In this document: positions 16,726 to 26,477 of the stretch, in pieces
Layout: each line of letters begins with the position of its first letter
How positions within the stretch are numbered: the first letter of the stretch is position 1
Assembly (NCBI RefSeq): GCF_024347635.1
Contig: NZ_AP025511.1
Coordinates: 1,240,001-1,304,000 of the forward strand
Length of the DNA: 64,000 nucleotides
Source: Vibrio tasmaniensis
GTDB taxonomy: Bacteria; Pseudomonadota; Gammaproteobacteria; Enterobacterales; Vibrionaceae
Direction: 5' to 3'
The notes under the pieces: generated by a model
What the model saw: the letters and a program-made list of their open reading frames with translations, nothing else
What the model was told of the DNA's origin: nothing
Database searches by the model: none
Translations under genes and position numbers: made by a program

Positions 16726-18036
16726 CTAATTATCGAAAAGTACTGACTTGTTCCCAGTCGGTAAATGAAGCCTAGCCCACAAGCCTCCCTTAATTTCCTC
16801 AGATTCAAGGTGCCACCCTAACTTGTTACATATTTTTTCGGTTAAATCCTGCCCTAGGCCAAAGCTATCCTGGAATGGCAGATCAAGTTCTTGTGTATTG
16901 ATATTTTTGATCACTATGCTGTCTTGTTCAAAATAGATATTAATCGTGCCGCAATGTGTGTATTGGAAGGCGTTACGAATGAGATTGCCAACGACAATTT
17001 TGATTGGAGTCTCTGGGAGTTCCACTGTTGGGGCATGAGCGTAATTACGGATGATGTCGATCTCTTCACCTTGAATTAAGTACTCCAACTCTTCTATCAA
17101 ATTATCCAACAAAGCGACTACCGATACTGAGCTCTGATTCGGAGGGGTTTCACTTTTTCGGACTAGCCAAAGCATAGTTTCGGTAATTTGTTGCATGTTG
17201 GTACTAGCACGGTCGATACGGCTGATTGGTCGCTGTAAATCTGAGGATAGGGAAATGCGCTCTAATATCTCCATATTTGCTCGTATGATTGCAATAGGTG
17301 TTCTCAATTCGTGACTAGCATGAGACAGAAAACGCTGCTCTCTTTCTACCAATTGCGCATTCTTACTTAGTGCCTTTTCGAGATAAAGCGCAACTCGATT
17401 GTACTCACTAAATTTAAAGTTGGGAGCTGGGTTCGCCAATAAGTCGTTGGACGCACTTTCTGACCATTGGACGAGTTGTTCGGTTTTTTTTCCGACTCGA
17501 TAACTGTAGAGCCAAAGTGCCATTACAATGAAACAGATATAGCTAAGAGCTATGTAGAGAATGAGGTTAAAGCGATGTTCGAACCACATGTCCATGGTAT
17601 CGCCAATCAGACGGTAGTCGTATCGAGCTACACCGAATACCAATCGTCCGTCTTCGAGAGCAAAACGGTAGACACCAAAGACAGCCTCTTTCTTGATGTC
17701 GTTGGTAACCGTTTCATCAACGAAGACGACAGTGAATTCGTTGTTTTCTAGTGTTACATCCCGAAGTACATTTTTATCATCGACCTTTATGTTAGGCAAT
17801 TGGTCATAATAAAATGACACCACGTAAGACTTAGGTAGTTTTGCCTCTGGATTTATAAGGCGTACTTCGTTAAAGCTCAACCATTCACTGGCGAGTCGCA
17901 TTTTTACTGAATCTTCTATCCCATATTCAAAGTGGCGAATTAACAGTTCGCCAAACAGTAAGGCCGTCAGCAGTGATAAACCCAAGAAGAAGGCTGTTAG
18001 ATGCCCGCGTATTGGGAAGCTCTTTTTCATGTTCAT
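16726..18036 (-). CDS. Sensor histidine kinase of the RND efflux operon
   Basis: A 436-residue membrane kinase: helix 1 near residues 12-32, a periplasmic sensor of about 120 residues, helix 2 around 158-178, and HisKA with His 242 (SHASHELRTPIAIIRANMEI). The HATPase domain has N box NLIRNAFQY and a short GLGQDLTEKI lid, but the usual DxGxG is replaced by VIKNINTQ. It is the last gene of a five-gene minus-strand operon and starts two bases after the regulator stop. It probably senses a pump substrate or envelope stress and phosphorylates the upstream regulator. Confidence 0.87.
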   Translation of the reverse strand: MNMKKSFPIRGHLTAFFLGLSLLTALLFGELLIRHFEYGIEDSVKMRLASEWLSFNEVRLINPEAKLPKSYVVSFYYDQLPNIKVDDKNVLRDVTLENNEFTVVFVDETVTNDIKKEAVFGVYRFALEDGRLVFGVARYDYRLIGDTMDMWFEHRFNLILYIALSYICFIVMALWLYSYRVGKKTEQLVQWSESASNDLLANPAPNFKFSEYNRVALYLEKALSKNAQLVEREQRFLSHASHELRTPIAIIRANMEILERISLSSDLQRPISRIDRASTNMQQITETMLWLVRKSETPPNQSSVSVVALLDNLIEELEYLIQGEEIDIIRNYAHAPTVELPETPIKIVVGNLIRNAFQYTHCGTINIYFEQDSIVIKNINTQELDLPFQDSFGLGQDLTEKICNKLGWHLESEEIKGGLWARLHLPTGNKSVLFDN

Positions 18037-18038
18037 GG

Positions 18039-18719
18039 TTACTCTTTGATTCTCAGACCTTGACCAACAACCGTTTCAATTAACTTAGATTCAAAAGGTT
18101 TATCGATTTTTTGTCTCAGTTGATAAACTTGCACTTTGATGTTGTTACTTTCTGGTGCGTCATTTGGCCATAAACATTCTTCTATTTCTCTTCGACTAAC
18201 CACTTGTGGGCTGCGGCGCATGAGGAGCTCTAAAAGCATTAGGTTGAGTCGATTTAAGTCTAAGACTTGCCCTGATCTTGATACTTGTTGGCTTTCTAGA
18301 TCATAGGCTAAGTCACCTTGTACTAACCTTTTTTGTTGGCTACTTCTTCGCTTAGAGAGTGCCTTGATGCGTAAGGCGAGTTCTCTCATTGCAAACGGCT
18401 TGATTAAGTAGTCATCGGTGCCAGCATTGAAGCCAGCTTCTTTGTCTTCCAGTGTATCTTTTGCCGTTAGCATCAAAATAGGTGTGTCATCACCGTTGTC
18501 TCGAAGTCTTTCACAGACAGTAAAACCATCAATTTTAGGTAACATGAGGTCAAGGAGAATAACATCGTAGTGATTTTGTTTTGCGAGCGAAAAGCCACTC
18601 AACCCATTGTAAGCATGGTCACATTTGATACTTTCAAATTCGAGAAACTCTGCAACTGAAGCGGCGAGCTCCTTGTCATCCTCAACTAATAACACGTTGA
18701 TAGATAGGTTAGATTTCAT
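18039..18719 (-). CDS. OmpR-family response regulator of the RND efflux operon
   Basis: A 226-residue regulator with a receiver domain (NVLLVEDDKEL, phospho-acceptor Asp 57 in VILLDLMLPKIDG, Lys of LIKPF) and a winged-helix output domain (LNLMLLELLMRRSPQVVSR ... VVGQGLRIKE). The start overlaps the RND pump gene by 11 bases and CAGGAA lies before the ATG, so it is translationally linked to the pump. It most likely controls this operon. Confidence 0.9.
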   Translation of the reverse strand: MKSNLSINVLLVEDDKELAASVAEFLEFESIKCDHAYNGLSGFSLAKQNHYDVILLDLMLPKIDGFTVCERLRDNGDDTPILMLTAKDTLEDKEAGFNAGTDDYLIKPFAMRELALRIKALSKRRSSQQKRLVQGDLAYDLESQQVSRSGQVLDLNRLNLMLLELLMRRSPQVVSRREIEECLWPNDAPESNNIKVQVYQLRQKIDKPFESKLIETVVGQGLRIKE

Positions 18720-21700
18720 TTTTCCTGACCCCAGTAAATGAAGCTGATCGTTGGGTGATGATATTGTGATACAGCTGCTTGATATCTTGTTGAACCATTA
18801 ATAACAAGGGTACCAAAATAAGTGTTATTATTGTTGCGAATAAGATCCCATACCCCATGGACGTAGCTGCAGGTATCAAAAACTGAGCTTGAGGAGATGT
18901 CTCTGACAGTAAGGGTACTAAGCCAAAATACGTAGTTGCAGAAGTTAGCACAATAGCGCGCAAGCGTCCCGTTCCTGATTCAATTAACGCTTCGTATACA
19001 GTATCACCACTCATTATCTTTGTATTAAAGCGTGAAATTAGCAACAAACTGTCATTCACGACGACCCCGGTTAATGCAAGCATTCCAAACAGAGAAAGTA
19101 TACTGATAGGTATCCCTTGGATTAAATGCCCCATTAAAGCACCCACAATACCAAATGGAATAGTACACATGATCAGCAGTGGCTGAAAATATGAATTGAG
19201 TGGTATAGCAAGCAGTGCGTAGATGCCGATAAGAGCGATAGCAAACACGCTATACAGTGAATTTGATATTTGTTCCTGTTCTTGTTGCTGTCCAGAAAGA
19301 ACAATGCTCAGATCACGATACTTATTCTGTAACTCTTTAAACAGGTCGCTATCAAGTTTATCAACGATTTCTTCTGGAGAGGCGATCGTTTTATCAACAT
19401 CAGCTGTTATCACATTGACCCTGTTACGGTTTATTCGTTCAATGTTTTTGGACACGTATCGAGTCGATATATTGGCTACTGCATTGAGTGGTACTAACTT
19501 ACCATTGTTCAAGCGAATTTGAGCGTATTTGAGATTATCCAGTGTTTGTCTTTTTGCCTGAGGGTATTGAATCTTGACCTTTATTTCATGCGACCCTTCT
19601 TGAAATTGCTGCACTTCGTAACCTTGATAGGCCATGTTGAGTTGTTGTAGGAGGTTCGATGTGGTGAGCCCCATGGTTAACCCCATTTCGTTAACTTTAA
19701 TATCAACTTGGGCTTGTGTATTTGCGAGGCTACTTTTTATTCCATGCACACCTTCTACATTGTTGAGGTGATGAGTCAACTCGCGAGTTGCGCTGCTGAT
19801 CGTTGCTTGATTTTGACTTCTTAATTCTATGCTGATCGCTTTATCGCTGATCATATCGGCTAAGAAATTGGCGCTGTCTATGCCTTCAAGTGTTGGGATC
19901 ATGGCCTGCCATTCTTTAGCGATATCACCCGCGCTGATTGGGCGTTGAGTGTTGCTCGAAAGACCAACAATGATTTGAGAACTGTTATTGGTGGTTTCTA
20001 CCAATACACTTTGGATTGGCGGTACAGCCAGCGCATATTGGCGCACCAATGAATCATTCAATGATGCAGCCATTTGTTCAACTTTAAGTGTTTCACGTTG
20101 TACCAAACCGTAGCCAGCATCATCTTCGAAGGCAAGCTCAATAGTGATAAAGTTGTCAGAGATCTCTGGAAAAAATACCGATTTAAGCTTGCCTGTCATT
20201 AGCGACCCGCCAACCAAAATACACAGAGAAACAAATCCACAAATTACAGCATAACGATAGCGTATAGCCAGTTGTAAACAGGGTTTGTAGAAGTGCCAAG
20301 TAATGTATTTGAAACCACGCAGAACACTCTGTTGAACATGGTGCCATACAGCAGGAATACCTTTTGCTGAAGTCGGTTTCATTTTGACGCGAGCAAGGTG
20401 AGCTGGAAGAATTAATTTGGATTCAATGAGAGAGAAAATTAGGCAGAAAGTCGCCGCCATAGCAAATTGCGCAAAGATTTTCCCGAGTTCACCTTCGACT
20501 AAACTAAGAGACATAAAAGCGACTATGGTTGTCAACACACCAAATGTGGTCGGTGTCGCTACTTTTTGTGCACCAGCGATGGTCGATTCAATGGAGGCGC
20601 CGTGTTTCTCTCTTTGTTCGTAAATGCTCTCACCGATTACAACGGCATCATCAACGACAATGCCGAGTGCCATAATGAAGCCAAAGGTGGTTAATTCATT
20701 AAGGGTGAGCCCAAAGAAGGAATCCCCCATAAGTACCATTGCTCCGGCAAATGTAACCGGTAGGCCAACGGCAACCCAGAAAGCCACGCGTATGTTTAAG
20801 AGCAGAGCCAGTAAAATAACAACGAGAGCGATACCTTGAGCACTGTTCTTAAGTAGCAAAGATAAGCGGTTCTTAATCGGCTCACTTTGATCATTCCATT
20901 GGGTAAGGTGGATACCGTTCGGCAGTGTCAACTGGTAAGCATCAACGATGGATTTAGTCTCTTGTGCTAGCTGGTTAATGTTTGATTGACCATACATTTT
21001 CACCGCTAAGCCTACTGATGGCTGACCGTTATAACGAGTAATAGTGCCGTCGTCGTCAAGCCCTAATTTAATGTGAGCAACGTCTGACAAGAGGATGGTT
21101 TGTCCTGTTGCTGTGCGTTTGATTGGCAGAGAAGCGAAATCTTTCGCACTTCGGTGTTGTTGATCCGTTTTAAGAACTAACGTCCCTTGAGAACCTTTAA
21201 GCTGACCAGCCGTTTGGGTTAACGATTCTGCTTTGATCTGGTTGACGATTTGGTCCATCGAGAGACTGAAAGCTTGCAATTTGGCCTCATCAATTTCAAT
21301 AGAAACTTGCTGAGCTTTCCGGCCAATGTAATCAACCTTCTGTATTAAAGGGGAGTCTAGGAGCTTGTTTCGTAGCTCGTCTAAATAACGCTGTAATGCA
21401 CTGATAGGTACATCGCCAAACAGGTTAATTGAAACTACTTCTTCAAGGTCGGCTTGACGAGTGATCACCGGCTTTTTGGCCTCACTAGGTAAATCGCCAA
21501 TAGCATCAACCACACTTTTTACATCTTGCTGCAGTTTGTCGAGTGAATAACCACTCGACTTAGTGATGGTTACCGTGGCACCGTCACTATTTGAACTGCT
21601 GTGTATTTGTTTGATACCTTCCACACCTAACAATGAATCTTCTATCTTTATCGCAACGCTCTCTTCAGCCGAGCGAGCTGAACCACTTTGATATTCGATA

Positions 21701-21867
21701 TTCACCGTAATATTGGTCGGGGGGAGTGAAGGGAAGCTTTCTACCCGTGATTGGATAACAGCAAAACCACCCGCTACTATGATCAAAACCATTAAAAGAT
21801 TTGCGGCAACAGGATTGTGAACAAACCATGCGATAACGCCATGAGTTTTTGGGTTATTGTCCATCAT
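18709..21867 (-). CDS. RND-family (HAE1-type) inner-membrane efflux pump
   Basis: The 1052-residue protein has the RND layout: a first helix (WFVHNPVAANLLMVLIIVAGG), a large periplasmic loop, helices 2-6 containing the proton-relay pair in GIVVDDAVVIGESIYEQ, a second loop and helices 7-12 (LTGVVVNDSLLLISRF). It pumps hydrophobic compounds or drugs out through an outer-membrane channel using the proton gradient. It overlaps the membrane-fusion gene by 14 bases and the regulator by 11. AGAGGTGA precedes the start; a second ATG is at 21864. The substrate is unknown. Confidence 0.9.
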   Translation of the reverse strand: MMDNNPKTHGVIAWFVHNPVAANLLMVLIIVAGGFAVIQSRVESFPSLPPTNITVNIEYQSGSARSAEESVAIKIEDSLLGVEGIKQIHSSSNSDGATVTITKSSGYSLDKLQQDVKSVVDAIGDLPSEAKKPVITRQADLEEVVSINLFGDVPISALQRYLDELRNKLLDSPLIQKVDYIGRKAQQVSIEIDEAKLQAFSLSMDQIVNQIKAESLTQTAGQLKGSQGTLVLKTDQQHRSAKDFASLPIKRTATGQTILLSDVAHIKLGLDDDGTITRYNGQPSVGLAVKMYGQSNINQLAQETKSIVDAYQLTLPNGIHLTQWNDQSEPIKNRLSLLLKNSAQGIALVVILLALLLNIRVAFWVAVGLPVTFAGAMVLMGDSFFGLTLNELTTFGFIMALGIVVDDAVVIGESIYEQREKHGASIESTIAGAQKVATPTTFGVLTTIVAFMSLSLVEGELGKIFAQFAMAATFCLIFSLIESKLILPAHLARVKMKPTSAKGIPAVWHHVQQSVLRGFKYITWHFYKPCLQLAIRYRYAVICGFVSLCILVGGSLMTGKLKSVFFPEISDNFITIELAFEDDAGYGLVQRETLKVEQMAASLNDSLVRQYALAVPPIQSVLVETTNNSSQIIVGLSSNTQRPISAGDIAKEWQAMIPTLEGIDSANFLADMISDKAISIELRSQNQATISSATRELTHHLNNVEGVHGIKSSLANTQAQVDIKVNEMGLTMGLTTSNLLQQLNMAYQGYEVQQFQEGSHEIKVKIQYPQAKRQTLDNLKYAQIRLNNGKLVPLNAVANISTRYVSKNIERINRNRVNVITADVDKTIASPEEIVDKLDSDLFKELQNKYRDLSIVLSGQQQEQEQISNSLYSVFAIALIGIYALLAIPLNSYFQPLLIMCTIPFGIVGALMGHLIQGIPISILSLFGMLALTGVVVNDSLLLISRFNTKIMSGDTVYEALIESGTGRLRAIVLTSATTYFGLVPLLSETSPQAQFLIPAATSMGYGILFATIITLILVPLLLMVQQDIKQLYHNIITQRSASFTGVRKNEI

Positions 21868-23074
21868 TCACCTCTTTAAGCGATTCGCCCTTAGTCGCAC
21901 GGTTTGAGTGATTCCGATTGGATGCGAGTTTGGTTGTGTTATCTGTCTGAGGGTTCTCCGAGATTGCTAGTACGTGCATCCCTTCCACGTAGCTAGACAA
22001 CGGCTTTACAACCAAAGTGATTTGCTGATTTAGGTTGTCCTGATCAAAACCCATCGCATCGACATTTTGAAACAGCGATTGCGTCTTGTGACGATGAAGC
22101 AGGCCTTCTTTGACGTACCAAATATTACCGTCCGCCGTAATGGAAGAGGAAGAAACTACAAAGCTATCAGAGTAGCTCTTACCTGGGATGATTATTTTCA
22201 CAAAGCTACCGAGCAACAAAGGTTCTGGCTGTTGAAGAGGGGAGTCTATTTTTAATATGAGGTTACGCATACGTGTTGATTGTTCCACGAGCAGTGAAAG
22301 GTGACTCGCTCGAGCTGCCCATTGTTGCCCTGAATCTGATGCTGACTGTATTGTCACCGCCAGTGCACTTAAATCAGAGGGGAGCTGTTGCCAGTCGCCT
22401 TCCGTGAGCTGAAGATGTACTTCAGCAGTTTCTATGGATTTTATCTGTCCCAATGAGGTTCCGGATGCAACAACACTGCCTGTGGTGACGTTACTTTGGC
22501 TGACAATGGCATCAAAAGGAGCATGGATATTCGTGTTGCTTAGTTGTTGCGTAGCATCTTCAACTGCTTGTTGTGCGGCGTTTAATAGTGCCTTTGCTGC
22601 TTTAAACTGAGGCTCTCGCAAAGCGAGGGGACTCGGCGCTTCTTTTATACCTGAAGTTTTCCACTCTTTTTGAGCACGTTGATGTTTGCGTTGTTCTTGG
22701 AGAAATGAAAGTTGTGCGTTTGCTAGGTCTTTTTCTGCGTTAGCCAACAATACTTGGTAACTGGAATCGTCAATGCGAAATAAAAGGTCGCCTTTAGAAA
22801 CTTGCTCACCCAGTTTAAAGTGTTTCGCTTTTGAAAGAACCACTCCGGAAACCTGACTCGTAAGCGATAAAGTCTCTTCTGGAATGACCTGTCCGTAACC
22901 TTCAATGGTGGAATGGTGTTGTCCTGCTGCAATGTCGACCGTAGTGACTTTGATATATTGGCTAGGCTGAGCTTCCAGTTCTAGCGTTGTTTCTTCGGGG
23001 ATTGACTTTAAGATGTACATTACAGTGGCAACAATACTAAGCAAACCCAAAACCGTAATAAGTATCTGTTTCAT
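21854..23074 (-). CDS. RND efflux membrane-fusion (periplasmic adaptor) protein
   Basis: The 406-residue protein has an N-terminal membrane anchor (ILITVLGLLSIVATVMYIL), a lipoyl/barrel-sandwich motif split by a coiled-coil hairpin (YGQVIPEETLSLTSQVSGVV ... NIHAPFDAIVSQSNVTTGSVV), and beta-barrel and membrane-proximal domains. It joins the pump to the outer-membrane channel. It starts one base after the channel gene and overlaps the pump gene, which fits a coupled operon. It is HlyD/RND family; the exact clade is unclear. Confidence 0.88.
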   Translation of the reverse strand: MKQILITVLGLLSIVATVMYILKSIPEETTLELEAQPSQYIKVTTVDIAAGQHHSTIEGYGQVIPEETLSLTSQVSGVVLSKAKHFKLGEQVSKGDLLFRIDDSSYQVLLANAEKDLANAQLSFLQEQRKHQRAQKEWKTSGIKEAPSPLALREPQFKAAKALLNAAQQAVEDATQQLSNTNIHAPFDAIVSQSNVTTGSVVASGTSLGQIKSIETAEVHLQLTEGDWQQLPSDLSALAVTIQSASDSGQQWAARASHLSLLVEQSTRMRNLILKIDSPLQQPEPLLLGSFVKIIIPGKSYSDSFVVSSSSITADGNIWYVKEGLLHRHKTQSLFQNVDAMGFDQDNLNQQITLVVKPLSSYVEGMHVLAISENPQTDNTTKLASNRNHSNRATKGESLKEVNDGQ

Positions 23075-23075
23075 G

Positions 23076-24443
23076 TTAAACCCCCATTCCTAGTGCTAAC
23101 CCTAAGGTAATTCTGTTTGAGAGCCGAGTACGCTGAGTGTTAAGCAACTCGATTTTAGATTGGTAAATAGATTGTTGGGCGATAAGCAGCGCCAAAACGT
23201 CACTGGCCCCTTCCTGGTAAAGGTTTTGATAGTTTTTCATACTAGCCTTGGAGAATGTAAAAGCATCTCGATAATGCTGTTCTTGTTGTTTGAGGTAGAA
23301 CTCTTTGTCTAGAGCATTACCTACCTCATTGATGGCAATCAATAGTTTCTTCTGGTAATCGACAAAGCTCTCTTCTGCTTGAAGCTGAGCTATTTTGGCT
23401 TGGGTCTGGAGTGATGATTGGTCAAGAAGAGGCGCGCTGATTCCACCAATGAGATTCCACAAGGAAGGGTTGTCGATAATCTGGTGTGGTGTTGAACCGT
23501 TACGATAAACAGAGGCTGACAGCGTGAATTTAGGCAGCAGATCTTTATAGGCAACTGCCGCACTTTTGTCGGCAGCAAGCACTTGTTGGTAAGCGGCTAG
23601 GAGGTCAGGACGAGATCCAATCATTTCTCCGGGAAGGCGTAATGGCGGAGCTTCAACTTCTGGGATCGTGAAAATCATTTGGTTAAGCTGTGTGTCGCTC
23701 TTACCTCGTAAGGTATTAAGGCCTCTGATTGCGATAAGTTGATCTTGTTCTTTAGCCGCTAAACTCGCTCTTACTCTGGATGTTGCAGCACGAGCAGTGT
23801 CGAGGTCTGCTTGTTCTTTAAACCCGTCGAGTACTTGTTCTAGTACAATATTCTCAGTGTTTGAAAGGCTTTGTAACCAGTGTTGCTCGACGCCTATTAC
23901 TCTTGCTCTGTAGGCAACATCAAGCCAAGTCTCTATTACGCGAGCCGCGAGTGAGTTTTGTGCGTAAACATAATCGAGTTGCGTTGCTTGTTGTTTCGCG
24001 TTTGCTGCACTTGCTGCGTCAGCTAGACGCCCCCAAACGTCAAACTCCCAACTTAAATTCAAAGACAGTTTGTGACTGTTCTGAATCTGTTCTGTTTTTT
24101 GTCTAGAAGCTTGAAAGTCTGTATTTAAAGACGGTTGCAGGTATTGATCACTTTGCGCCGCCAATAGTTCAGCTTGTTTCAAGCGAAGTGCAGTTTTATG
24201 AAGATCGTGGTTATTGGTGAGGGCTTCTTGAACCAGATCGGCGAGAGCTTGATTGTTAAACAGCGAGAGCAATTGTGTCGACATCGTAGTGTTGACGTAT
24301 CGTTGAGAGCTTTCCCATTGATCAGGGATCTGGGTTGTATTGTTCAAACTGGTTTGTGGCGTTGGTGATAGAGAAGCGCAACCCGTGAGATAGGTCAGAC
24401 TACCCAGTAGTAATAACGCGGATAGGGGGCGGTGTGTGTTCAT
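23076..24443 (-). CDS. Outer-membrane factor lipoprotein (NodT/TolC type)
   Basis: A 455-residue efflux channel protein with a lipobox (LTYLTGC, Cys 22) and the two OEP repeats typical of RND channels (LRLKQAELLAAQSDQYLQPSL, LSWEFDVWGRLADAASAANAK, and the GSRPDLLAAYQQVLAADKSAAVAYKDLLPKF region). Trimers form the tunnel through the outer membrane. It is the first gene of the RND operon, so its promoter lies in 24444-24585. Confidence 0.9.
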   Translation of the reverse strand: MNTHRPLSALLLLGSLTYLTGCASLSPTPQTSLNNTTQIPDQWESSQRYVNTTMSTQLLSLFNNQALADLVQEALTNNHDLHKTALRLKQAELLAAQSDQYLQPSLNTDFQASRQKTEQIQNSHKLSLNLSWEFDVWGRLADAASAANAKQQATQLDYVYAQNSLAARVIETWLDVAYRARVIGVEQHWLQSLSNTENIVLEQVLDGFKEQADLDTARAATSRVRASLAAKEQDQLIAIRGLNTLRGKSDTQLNQMIFTIPEVEAPPLRLPGEMIGSRPDLLAAYQQVLAADKSAAVAYKDLLPKFTLSASVYRNGSTPHQIIDNPSLWNLIGGISAPLLDQSSLQTQAKIAQLQAEESFVDYQKKLLIAINEVGNALDKEFYLKQQEQHYRDAFTFSKASMKNYQNLYQEGASDVLALLIAQQSIYQSKIELLNTQRTRLSNRITLGLALGMGV

Positions 24444-24583
24444 GCTGTCTTACTCTAAGGTATTTATCTCTAGATATACCTAACAGCAAGTAAATTGGAG
24501 GTGAAATGAGTGTTTGATTACTGATTAAAATTGAATATGAATATGAGCTAGTAGAGGGTTTATGAAAGAGCGGCTGAAAATAG

Positions 24584-24610
24584 AAAAACCACTGGAATCA
24601 GTGGCTTTTT
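24584..24610. terminator. Bidirectional hairpin terminator, HD-GYP gene side
   Basis: CCACTG (24589-24594), loop GAAT, CAGTGG (24599-24604), flanked by A and T runs on either side. On the minus strand it ends the HD-GYP gene. A nearly identical hairpin ends the nap operon at 26238-26265. Confidence 0.8.
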
Positions 24611-24679
24611 AGAATTGTCCGATCTACCAAACTAGGCCATACATGGAATGACCTCTTAACCCTTGAATAGCTGGCTCTA

Positions 24680-25879
24680 TTAAAAGAAAGGGGTGACATC
24701 AATTTCAGCCCTTGCTGGTGAGATAGCTTTCACAATCGTAAGCCAGCTGTGTTTCAGATCAACATATTTGACATCAATAAAACGTTTATTTTTTCTTGAA
24801 TAGAAGCACTTAACGACAGGCTCAACAGGAGCATCATCATTCGACGACCACACAATTCCAAGATGGCCATTGCTCAGCTCAACGATGGCCCCAATAGGGA
24901 AAATACCAATGCAATTAATAAATTTGTACACTAATTGCCGGTCTAAGTGATTCGGTGTCATACCTAACATGATTTTAAACGCTTCTGCTGGGCTCATTCC
25001 ACGTTTGTAGCAACGGTCAGCCGTCAATGCGTCATAGATATCGACGATACAAGCCATTCGGCCGTGCTGCGGAATTTGCTCGCCACTCAGTCCATTCGGG
25101 TAACCTGTACCATCTAACTTTTCATGGTGCATTAAACAGATATCACGGCTAATTTGACTTAAGCCTTCGATTTTTTTGATGATAGGTTTAGCAAATACTT
25201 GGTGTTGCTTGATGTGAGCGAATTCCTCCTCGGTTAAACGAGAAGGTTTGTGCAAAACATTATCATCGATATGCACTTTACCGACATCATGAATAATCCC
25301 ACCAATAGCCAATGGCTTTAATCGGTCTTTGCCAAAACCCAAATGCTTGCCAAATGTGACCAAAAGTGTGGCTACATTGACGGAATGTTCAAGCAAATAG
25401 GCATCTTTCTTACGTAATGCCGAAACACATTGCAAGGCATCTGAATTAATCAGTGCTGATTCAATCAGCTCATCCGCCCAACCATCCAGTTCATCCGCAA
25501 CAAACGTATGCGAATCAAATGTTGCCGTAATAATTTTCTGAGCAAGACCGCGCGCTTCTTGGATGATTCGCGCTGCATTTTTTTGTCTTACTTCTCGAGA
25601 GACCAATTTATTGGGAGGATTTTTACTGCTTTCTTGTTGTTCTTCAGTCGTTTCATCATCAGGAACTGGGTGGAATTTACAACCTCTAGCAGAGAGTTTC
25701 TTGTCAACCCAGACATACTTAATACCTTTATTAACTAATGTATCAATTCCTTTTTTTGAGGACACGCGTCCAGCGTTAGATAAATAAACACGCTCACTTT
25801 TCTGAATTGATGTAACAAACATTCCCACAACCAATGTGTTTATGGAAATTTTTACTGAGTCTTTAAGGTCGAACTGCAT
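24680..25879 (-). CDS. HD-GYP domain cyclic-di-GMP phosphodiesterase
   Basis: The protein has an N-terminal DUF3391-type region (KISINTLVVGMFVTSI...GIKYVWVD) and an HD-GYP domain with the metal-binding HD pair at about residues 197-198 (GGIIHDVGKVH), the HHEKLDGTGYPNGLSG motif (GYP at 259-261) and an ADRCYKRG segment. These enzymes break down c-di-GMP to control biofilm versus motility. I took the ATG at 25879; the upstream in-frame TTG (25888) has no better signal. It is transcribed alone, ending at the 24584-24610 terminator. Two 16-base direct repeats lie 87-123 bases upstream. Confidence 0.88.
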   Translation of the reverse strand: MQFDLKDSVKISINTLVVGMFVTSIQKSERVYLSNAGRVSSKKGIDTLVNKGIKYVWVDKKLSARGCKFHPVPDDETTEEQQESSKNPPNKLVSREVRQKNAARIIQEARGLAQKIITATFDSHTFVADELDGWADELIESALINSDALQCVSALRKKDAYLLEHSVNVATLLVTFGKHLGFGKDRLKPLAIGGIIHDVGKVHIDDNVLHKPSRLTEEEFAHIKQHQVFAKPIIKKIEGLSQISRDICLMHHEKLDGTGYPNGLSGEQIPQHGRMACIVDIYDALTADRCYKRGMSPAEAFKIMLGMTPNHLDRQLVYKFINCIGIFPIGAIVELSNGHLGIVWSSNDDAPVEPVVKCFYSRKNKRFIDVKYVDLKHSWLTIVKAISPARAEIDVTPFF

Positions 25880-25965
25880 TAAATTCAATTAAGTGTTGTC
25901 AAAAACAGTGTGATTCTAATTCAATTTCGCGACGAATCTAGTCAAATTGTTGATTTATTTACTCA

Positions 25966-26002
25966 AAACACCTGAAATCAATATTGAAACACATGAAATC
26001 AA
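25966..26002. repeat. Two direct repeats, 21 bases apart, upstream of the HD-GYP gene
   Basis: AAACACCTGAAATCAA (25966-25981) and AAACACATGAAATCAA (25987-26002) agree at 15 of 16 bases and start exactly 21 bases apart, two helical turns. This looks like a pair of protein binding sites in the promoter region. The rest of the gap 25880-26237 holds no gene. Confidence 0.5.
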
Positions 26003-26237
26003 AAGCAAAAGATCGAAATTTAACCGACTTACGCTTCGATCTTAGCGATATTGTTTACAACGGTTAAGTGGCAGTGGCGTAGTTGAGAAAACTAGCTGTT
26101 CGTTACTAACCGTTCTTTTCTAACCGAAGTGTCTATCTAAAGGGTTCTGTAGAAAGGGACTTTGTATTGTAGATGTGACTAAAGAGGTGAGGTTGGGAGG
26201 CTGCTACCTATAATAAAAAGACAAAACGTCAGATATT

Positions 26238-26265
26238 AAAAAAGCCACTGAAATCAGTGGCTTTT
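26238..26265 (-). terminator. Terminator of the nap operon
   Basis: GCCACTG (26244-26250), loop AAAT, CAGTGGC (26255-26261). On the minus strand it is followed by six T residues, and it starts 63 bases after the last gene of the nap operon. Confidence 0.85.
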
Positions 26266-26328
26266 AGAGTCAACCCATATCAGAATGGATTTAAATTAGC
26301 TGATAATAGTTGACGTACTCTTCGATTC

Positions 26329-26466
26329 TTAATCGATTTCTTTGTCTTTAGTCATAGATAAAAGCCAAAGAGATACGGCTGCAACACCTGCAAAGCCACC
26401 AAGAATGATAACTGGCATAGCGCTGTAACCTAGGATGTGCCAAATTACGTTCTCTAAAGTACTCAT
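26329..26466 (-). CDS. Small membrane protein after napC (TIGR02808 type)
   Basis: A 45-residue ORF on the minus strand, MSTLENVIWHILGYSAMPVI... ending KDKEID, with one membrane helix (MPVIILGGFAGVAAVSLWLL). The ribosome site GGAGCG lies just before the ATG and the gene is 11 bases after napC. I recall TIGR02808 as a short family found next to napC in Vibrio and Photobacterium. It is the last gene of the nap operon. The role is unknown; it may aid quinol electron transfer or NapC assembly. Confidence 0.8.
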   Translation of the reverse strand: MSTLENVIWHILGYSAMPVIILGGFAGVAAVSLWLLSMTKDKEID

Positions 26467-26477
26467 TCAATCGCTCC

